Shown in pieces: positions 35,402 through 40,545 of a stretch of 40,545 bases of DNA. The first letter of the stretch is position 1, and every line of letters starts with the position of its first letter. Location: positions 1 to 40,545 of the forward strand of contig JAKQKT010000220.1 in assembly GCA_029560515.1 (NCBI GenBank), given 5' to 3'. This DNA is from Pseudomonadota bacterium. GTDB taxonomy: Bacteria > Pseudomonadota > Gammaproteobacteria > Xanthomonadales > Xanthomonadaceae. The notes beneath the pieces were generated by a model. It saw only the letters and a list, made by a program, of their open reading frames with translations. It did no database searches and was not told the DNA's origin. Both the position numbers and the translations under genes were made by a program.

Positions 35402-37717
35402 GTGCCATTGCGCGATACACCAGCTAGCTGTTTGCCCCGTATTCTTCCTGCAGCGGTGATGGCTGGCATCTTTTTAACGCCCCACAATGCACAAGCCGAT
35501 ACGGCAAATAGTTATAGCGCTGCCAGTCTTGCCCCCCAAATTGCGCTTTTGGTCACCGCCGCATTTCTCGGCTTGATCCTGTGGCGAATATGGCGCCGCC
35601 GAGTCGTCCAGGAAGCTGCCTTGCTGGAAGAGATTCGCGAGCGCGAAGCCCGCTTGAATCTCGCCCTTTGGGGCTCCGGCGACGAATTCTGGGATTGGAA
35701 CATCCCCGAAAACAGCCTGTACCGGCTTGGTGCCAACCAATTGCTTGGCCAGGGCGCCTCAGAATCGATGAGTACGGATGACTGGCGCACGCACTCTCTG
35801 CATCCAGATGACCTACCCCGCGTACAAAAACTTTTGCAGGAACATCTCATCGGCCAGAGCGAAGTGTTTGAATCAGAACACCGAATCCGCAACGGTAGCG
35901 GAGAGTGGATCTGGGTTCGTTCCCGCGGCAAGCTGGTAGAGCGCGATGCCGACGGCAAGCCGTTGCGCATGGCAGGCACCGCGAGAGATATCACCATGAG
36001 TCGCCGTGCCGAACGCGAACGCCGCGTGGCCCTCGAAGTGTTGCGAAGCATGAGTGAAGCGGTGGCGGTCATTGATCTCGAATTCCGCTTCATTTCGGTC
36101 AACCCCGCCTTCTCGCGGATCACCGGCTACAACGATGAAGAAGTGATTGGCCAGAACAGTCGCATTCTTGACTCGACCCAGCATGGTGCCGATTTTTATC
36201 GCCGTGTACGCGACATTCTCGAACGCACCGGCCATTGGGCTGGCGAAATGTGGCAAAAACGCAAGGACGGCGACGAGTTTCTGGCTTGGATCGAGATGTC
36301 GGAAGTACGCGATGCCCACGGTATTCGCAGTCATTTCGTGGCCGTGGTGAATGACATCACCGACAAAAAACGGGCCGAACAGGAACTGCGTTACCTGGCC
36401 AATTACGACACCCTGACAGGCCTGCCGAATCGCGCCCTGCTTTCCGAACGGCTGGGCCGCGCGATTGTGAGGGCTCGCCGTCAGGAAACACGGGTCGCCG
36501 TGCTGTTTCTGGATCTTGATCGTTTCAAGGACATCAATGATTCACTCGGCCATGCTGCCGGCGATCGTTTATTGAAAGCCGCGGCTTCTAGAATTCAAGC
36601 AACCGTCGGTGCCTCCGATACGGTGGCGAGGCTTGGCGGTGATGAATTCACCGTGATTCTGGAAGACGTCGAAAGCCTTGCCGCAGTGGAACGCATGGCG
36701 CGCGAAATTCTGACCGCGTTTTCGATGCCGCTGGAAGTCGATGAACGCCACGATGTCAATATCACGCCTTCACTGGGAATCAGTTTGTATCCCGACCATG
36801 CGCTGGTGCCGACCGATTTGCTGAAGTTCGCCGATACAGCGATGTACCAGGCAAAGGCCGAAGGCCGCAATACCTTCCAGATCTACAATGAAACGATGGA
36901 CGCCGAAGCACGTCGGCGCGCCCAGATTCTGACTTGCTTGCGCAAGGCTCTGGACAAGGGCGAATTCCGTCTTGTCTATCAACCGCGCATGTCGCTGGCC
37001 GACGGCCGTATTACCGGTGTCGAAGCTCTGTTGCGCTGGCATAGTGCTGAATTGGGTGACATCAGCCCGGTTACTTTCATCCCCTTGGCGGAAGAAAGCG
37101 GTTTGATTCTCGCCATCGGCGAATGGGTTCTGCAGGAAGCCTGCATGGCGCTCAAACGCTGGCGCAAACACGAACTGACCGAACTATCGATGGCGGTCAA
37201 TGTCTCGGTCATGCAATTGCTGCGCGGCAATCTGGCCCAGACCCTGAAACGCATTCTGGAAGAAACCGAAATTCCGGCCAACCGCCTGGAATTGGAACTG
37301 ACCGAGAGCATGGTGATGGAAAACGCCGAACAGGCGACCACCGTGCTGAACGAATTGCGTGCACTGGGCCTGACGCTGGCAATTGACGATTTCGGTACCG
37401 GTTATTCCTCGCTGGTGTATCTGAAACGTCTGCCGATCGATACGTTAAAAATCGACAAGGCTTTTATCGGCGACCTGGATCACGATCCGGACGACGAGGC
37501 CATTACCGCCACCATTATCACGATGAGTCATTCGCTTGGCTTGAACGTCATCGCGGAAGGCGTGGAAACCGAACAGCAGCTGCGCTATCTGCGTGAACAG
37601 GGCTGCGATGAAATCCAGGGCTATTGGTTGTCTCCTCCAATTGACGGCCATCGTTGTCTGGCCTTTATCCGTAGCTGGCAACCGAGCAATGTGGCCGCAA
37701 TTCCGGCGCCCTACTAA
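35402..37717 (+). CDS. PAS-GGDEF-EAL bifunctional cyclic-di-GMP signalling protein
   Basis: 771 aa, GTG start; two PAS segments, RLGGDEFTVIL, VEALLRWH, DDFGTGYSSLVYLKRLPIDTLKIDKAFI. Confidence 0.95.
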   Translation: MPLRDTPASCLPRILPAAVMAGIFLTPHNAQADTANSYSAASLAPQIALLVTAAFLGLILWRIWRRRVVQEAALLEEIREREARLNLALWGSGDEFWDWNIPENSLYRLGANQLLGQGASESMSTDDWRTHSLHPDDLPRVQKLLQEHLIGQSEVFESEHRIRNGSGEWIWVRSRGKLVERDADGKPLRMAGTARDITMSRRAERERRVALEVLRSMSEAVAVIDLEFRFISVNPAFSRITGYNDEEVIGQNSRILDSTQHGADFYRRVRDILERTGHWAGEMWQKRKDGDEFLAWIEMSEVRDAHGIRSHFVAVVNDITDKKRAEQELRYLANYDTLTGLPNRALLSERLGRAIVRARRQETRVAVLFLDLDRFKDINDSLGHAAGDRLLKAAASRIQATVGASDTVARLGGDEFTVILEDVESLAAVERMAREILTAFSMPLEVDERHDVNITPSLGISLYPDHALVPTDLLKFADTAMYQAKAEGRNTFQIYNETMDAEARRRAQILTCLRKALDKGEFRLVYQPRMSLADGRITGVEALLRWHSAELGDISPVTFIPLAEESGLILAIGEWVLQEACMALKRWRKHELTELSMAVNVSVMQLLRGNLAQTLKRILEETEIPANRLELELTESMVMENAEQATTVLNELRALGLTLAIDDFGTGYSSLVYLKRLPIDTLKIDKAFIGDLDHDPDDEAITATIITMSHSLGLNVIAEGVETEQQLRYLREQGCDEIQGYWLSPPIDGHRCLAFIRSWQPSNVAAIPAPY

Positions 37718-37766
37718 GTCCCGCACATCCGAATTTTGCTTGACCACCTGTTGAACTGACACTATC

Positions 37767-37997
37767 GTGAAGCCTATGAACTCGCCCGACGTACATCAAC
37801 AAATCAAGGCCCTGGCCGAACGCGTGGATCGATTGATCGAAGTATCACGCCGCTTGCAGGACGAGAACCGCAGTTTGCGGCAAAGCCAGGAACAGTTAAC
37901 AAGTGAGCGTTCGCAATTAATGAGCAAAAATGAACTTGCACGTTCAAGGGTTGAAGCGATGATCAATCGCCTGAAATCGCTGGAGCAAAACGCGTGA
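37767..37997 (+). CDS. ZapB-like coiled-coil protein (TIGR02449-type)
   Basis: 76 aa heptad-rich; overlaps the zapA start. Start probably ATG at 37776. Confidence 0.75.
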   Translation: MKPMNSPDVHQQIKALAERVDRLIEVSRRLQDENRSLRQSQEQLTSERSQLMSKNELARSRVEAMINRLKSLEQNA

Positions 37998-38290
37998 GTA
38001 CTCCGGTCAACGTAAAAATCCTGGACCGTGAATTTACCGTTGGTGTCGAAGCAGGAGAACAGGAAAGCCTTCAGGCTTCGGCCCGTTTTCTCGATGCCCG
38101 CATGCGTGAAATTCGCGGCAACAATCGCATGGTCTCCATTGATCAGGTTGCCGTACTGGCCGCGTTGAATCTTGCCCATGAATTCCTGCAGCTGAAAAAA
38201 GCTGCAGATGAACGCGATGGCGTTCTACATCAGACTCTCGGCGACATGAATCGAAAACTGGATGGCTTGTTCGATTCATTTCCGAGATAA
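37994..38290 (+). CDS. zapA: Cell division protein ZapA
   Basis: 98 aa, GTG start; VNVKILDREFTVGVEAGEQESLQASARFLDARMREIR...VLAALNLAHEFL; followed by 6S RNA. Confidence 0.92.
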   Translation: MSTPVNVKILDREFTVGVEAGEQESLQASARFLDARMREIRGNNRMVSIDQVAVLAALNLAHEFLQLKKAADERDGVLHQTLGDMNRKLDGLFDSFPR

Positions 38291-38351
38291 CAAGAATAAT
38301 ATTTTCCGGTTTCGTTCACATTTTTTTCCGGATTAGGTTCTATACTATGTT

Positions 38352-38541
38352 CGTGTCCTCTGCTGTGTTCGACAGCGTGCGCAAACATTTCACCTTGACC
38401 CATAATTACGGCCCGGGAATTTGTCGACGACGACGGTGTGCATGTCCGCCCTGTTGCGGGAAGCCTGAAGTTTTCGTCCAGATGCCCACTTGATCCTCCT
38501 GGATCAAGGTCGTTTCGTACGCATCGGCATGGTGGAGGATG
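38352..38541 (+). ncRNA. ssrS: 6S RNA
   Basis: zapA-ssrS-fau synteny; -10-like TATACT at 38341; terminal stem tcctc (38356) / gagga (38535); internal gcatgtccgccctgttgcgggaagcctgaagttttcg resembles the 6S central region; ttcaccttgaccc motif. Confidence 0.85.
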
Positions 38542-38570
38542 CAATTTTGAATTCCCGCGAAACAACGAAC

Positions 38571-39167
38571 GTGAATAAAAAAATACGCGCGGAGAAAAAA
38601 CTTTTGCGGCAGGCTTTCAGCGCAAAACGCCTTGCAATAACTGCCCCGCAACGCATGCAAACGGCAGACGCAATAGCAAGGCAACTACTCGATCTTCCCG
38701 AATGGGCTTCTGCAAACTACATCGCCGGCTACTGGGCTACCCAGGGCGAAGTTCCGCTCCATATCGTGCAAATGCGAGTACAAACACCGAAAGTCTGGTG
38801 CCTACCGATCATCCAGCACGACAAGACCTTGAAGTTTGCGCCATGGCGCTCCGGCGATGACCTTGTCAGCAATCAATACGGCATTCCCGAGCCCGATATT
38901 TCACCGACTTCGGCCCTGGATGCCTCCGATCTAAGCATCATATTGCTACCTCTGCTTGCCTATACCCGAAACGGTGTTCGGCTTGGAATGGGCGGAGGTT
39001 ATTATGACCGCAGCCTTTCCTTCCGCAGATCACATGCTGCCCCGCCTTTGCTAATCGGTGTCGCATATTCTGATCAGGAAGTCGAAAATTTACCTGCGGA
39101 AGACTGGGATGTAAAACTGGACATGTTGATCAACGAGCGGGAAGTATTACGTTTTCATAAAATATAA
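38571..39167 (+). CDS. fau: 5-formyltetrahydrofolate cyclo-ligase
   Basis: GVRLGMGGGYYDRSL; basic N-terminus NKKIRAEKKLLRQAF. Start likely GTG at 38571 or TTG at 38547, not 38490, which lies inside 6S RNA. Confidence 0.9.
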   Translation: MNKKIRAEKKLLRQAFSAKRLAITAPQRMQTADAIARQLLDLPEWASANYIAGYWATQGEVPLHIVQMRVQTPKVWCLPIIQHDKTLKFAPWRSGDDLVSNQYGIPEPDISPTSALDASDLSIILLPLLAYTRNGVRLGMGGGYYDRSLSFRRSHAAPPLLIGVAYSDQEVENLPAEDWDVKLDMLINEREVLRFHKI

Positions 39168-39213
39168 GTTTAGCGCTGGCTTGAAATTTCCATATTATTT
39201 TTAGGTGATCACG

Positions 39214-39296
39214 ATGTGTTACTGGCTGATGAAATCGGAACCAAGTCTGGCAGGGACGGTATTTTCATGAATTACTGGTTGATGAAATCGGAACCC
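39214..39296 (+). repeat. Direct repeat of the EVE gene 5' end
   Basis: atgtgttactggctgatgaaatcggaacc (39214) versus atgaattactggttgatgaaatcggaacc (39267), 53 bp apart. Confidence 0.9.
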
Positions 39297-39722
39297 GAAG
39301 AGTTCTCCATCGACGACCTGAAACGGGTAAAACGCGAACCCTGGAGTGGCGTTCGCAATTATCAGGCCCGTAATTACATGATGAAAGACATGAAAGTCGG
39401 TGATGGCATTTTTTTCTATCACTCCAATACTGCGGTACCCGGCATATCCGGCCTGGCCGAAGTGTCTTGCGACAGTTATCCCGACCCAACCCAATTCAAC
39501 AAGAAATCGGATTACTACGATGCGGCCAGTACGCTTGAAAATCCGCGTTGGTGGCTGGTGGATGTCAGTTTCAAACGCAAATTGAAGCGCGTTATCTCGC
39601 TGGATGAATTAAAATTGCAGGCAGCACATCTGGAAGATTTTGCCCTGCTCAGGCGTGGCAACCGTCTGTCGGTATTGCCGGTCACCGCCCAGCAATGGAA
39701 ATTCATCTTGTCCCTGGAGTAA
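39267..39722 (+). CDS. EVE domain-containing protein
   Basis: MNYWLMKSEPEEFSIDDLKRVKREPWSGVRNYQARNYMM...GDGIFFYHSN. Confidence 0.93.
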   Translation: MNYWLMKSEPEEFSIDDLKRVKREPWSGVRNYQARNYMMKDMKVGDGIFFYHSNTAVPGISGLAEVSCDSYPDPTQFNKKSDYYDAASTLENPRWWLVDVSFKRKLKRVISLDELKLQAAHLEDFALLRRGNRLSVLPVTAQQWKFILSLE

Positions 39723-39725
39723 ACC

Positions 39726-40370
39726 ATGTCGCAGAACGAAGGCAAACGCCTGTCCGGTGAAGCCGCCGCAAAATTCATTGAGGAAGGTACCGTTGTCGGA
39801 GTCGGCACCGGGTCCACGGTTGCTTTTTTCATCGAAGCACTCGCCCGCAAGAAACATCAAATCGAGGGCGCCGTTTCAAGCTCCGAACAAAGCACGGCAC
39901 TGCTGAAACAGCATGGTATTCCGGTACTCGATTTGAACTCGACAGGTTCACTTTCGCTTTACGTGGATGGTGCGGATGAATGCGATCCGCATAACCGACT
40001 GATAAAAGGCGGCGGTGGCGCATTGACCCGTGAGAAAATAATTGCCGCTTGCAGCCAGAAATTTGTCTGCATCATCGACGCAAGCAAGGAAGTAAAATTA
40101 CTTGGCAAGTTTCCGCTACCGATCGAAGTTATCCCGATGGCTCGAAGCTACGTAGCCAGAGAGATCGTGGCGAGAGGCGGTCAACCGGTCTGGCGCGAAG
40201 GAAAAGTCACCGACAACGGCAACTGGATTCTGGACGTCTATAACTGGCAAATTACCGACCCGGTCGGGATGGAAGCCGAGCTCAACCAGATTACAGGCGT
40301 TGTTTGCGTCGGTTTGTTTGCAAAGCGCGCAGCCGATATCGTTATCGTTGATGGCGTGCAGCGTAAATAA
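39726..40370 (+). CDS. rpiA: Ribose-5-phosphate isomerase A
   Basis: [43 protein letters not shown]. Confidence 0.96.
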   Translation: MSQNEGKRLSGEAAAKFIEEGTVVGVGTGSTVAFFIEALARKKHQIEGAVSSSEQSTALLKQHGIPVLDLNSTGSLSLYVDGADECDPHNRLIKGGGGALTREKIIAACSQKFVCIIDASKEVKLLGKFPLPIEVIPMARSYVAREIVARGGQPVWREGKVTDNGNWILDVYNWQITDPVGMEAELNQITGVVCVGLFAKRAADIVIVDGVQRK

Positions 40371-40438
40371 TTTGCAGCTCTCAGCCTGACCGATGCTTTA
40401 TGCAAATTGCAATGACGTCTGTCGGGCCGGGGCCCGAC

Positions 40439-40545
40439 TTAGGCTTGCTGCTGTAGCGCAGCCTGCTCCGCCGCAGCCTGACTCGCTGCCAGCATTCTGA
40501 CCATTGCACCCAAACCGCCATGGAGGGCGTGCACGGTGTATCCCA
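40439..40545 (-). CDS. C-terminal end of an unidentified protein (truncated by window edge)
   Basis: Open reverse frame ...GYTVHALHGGLGAMVRMLAASQAAAEQAALQQQA*; Ala/Gln-rich tail. Confidence 0.35.
   Translation of the reverse strand, partial: GYTVHALHGGLGAMVRMLAASQAAAEQAALQQQA

Overview
Gammaproteobacterial chromosomal window. Housekeeping blocks flank one large accessory operon. Left block: 3' part of a GspE/PilB-type ATPase gene, a TPR-sulfotransferase, an outer-membrane protein, purL, dsbC, xerD, an RDD protein, lptG-lptF, pepA and holC. Right block: a glycosyltransferase, pepP, a ygfB/UPF0149 gene, a PAS-GGDEF-EAL protein, a zapB-like gene, zapA, 6S RNA, a 5-formyl-THF cyclo-ligase gene (fau/ygfA), an EVE-domain gene and rpiA. 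Between holC and pepP, about 14278-30822 on the minus strand, lies a tightly packed 11-gene operon (16.5 kb). It is preceded by a SARP/BTAD-type regulator gene with its own terminator. The operon encodes: (i) a 1539-aa protein in which I can read a trypsin-like domain with an intact H-D-S triad, a permuted NlpC/P60 (YiiX-like) domain and two tandem C39/C70-like cysteine-peptidase domains; (ii) a subtilisin-like S8 peptidase; (iii) four divergent paralogues of one uncharacterised family, with shared motifs FPxFVxxLIxxVFxxI..S..QM, RQQML.TMV.LG..RI.V.DG.I.AKV.F and V.F.SDY.PLD; one of the four has gained a Pro/Thr linker and a C-terminal glycine zipper; (iv) two paralogues of a second uncharacterised family; (v) two small proteins that resemble trypsin-co-occurring (trypco2-like) modules; and (vi) two further unknowns. 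Upstream of the first operon gene is an 11-bp-period direct repeat (TGCATCAC), the spacing expected for a SARP operator. My leading hypothesis is a SARP-controlled, multi-protease conflict or effector-activation system. This is inference from sequence; no searches were run. Smaller observations include a tandem duplication of the EVE gene 5' end and several perfect intergenic dyads.
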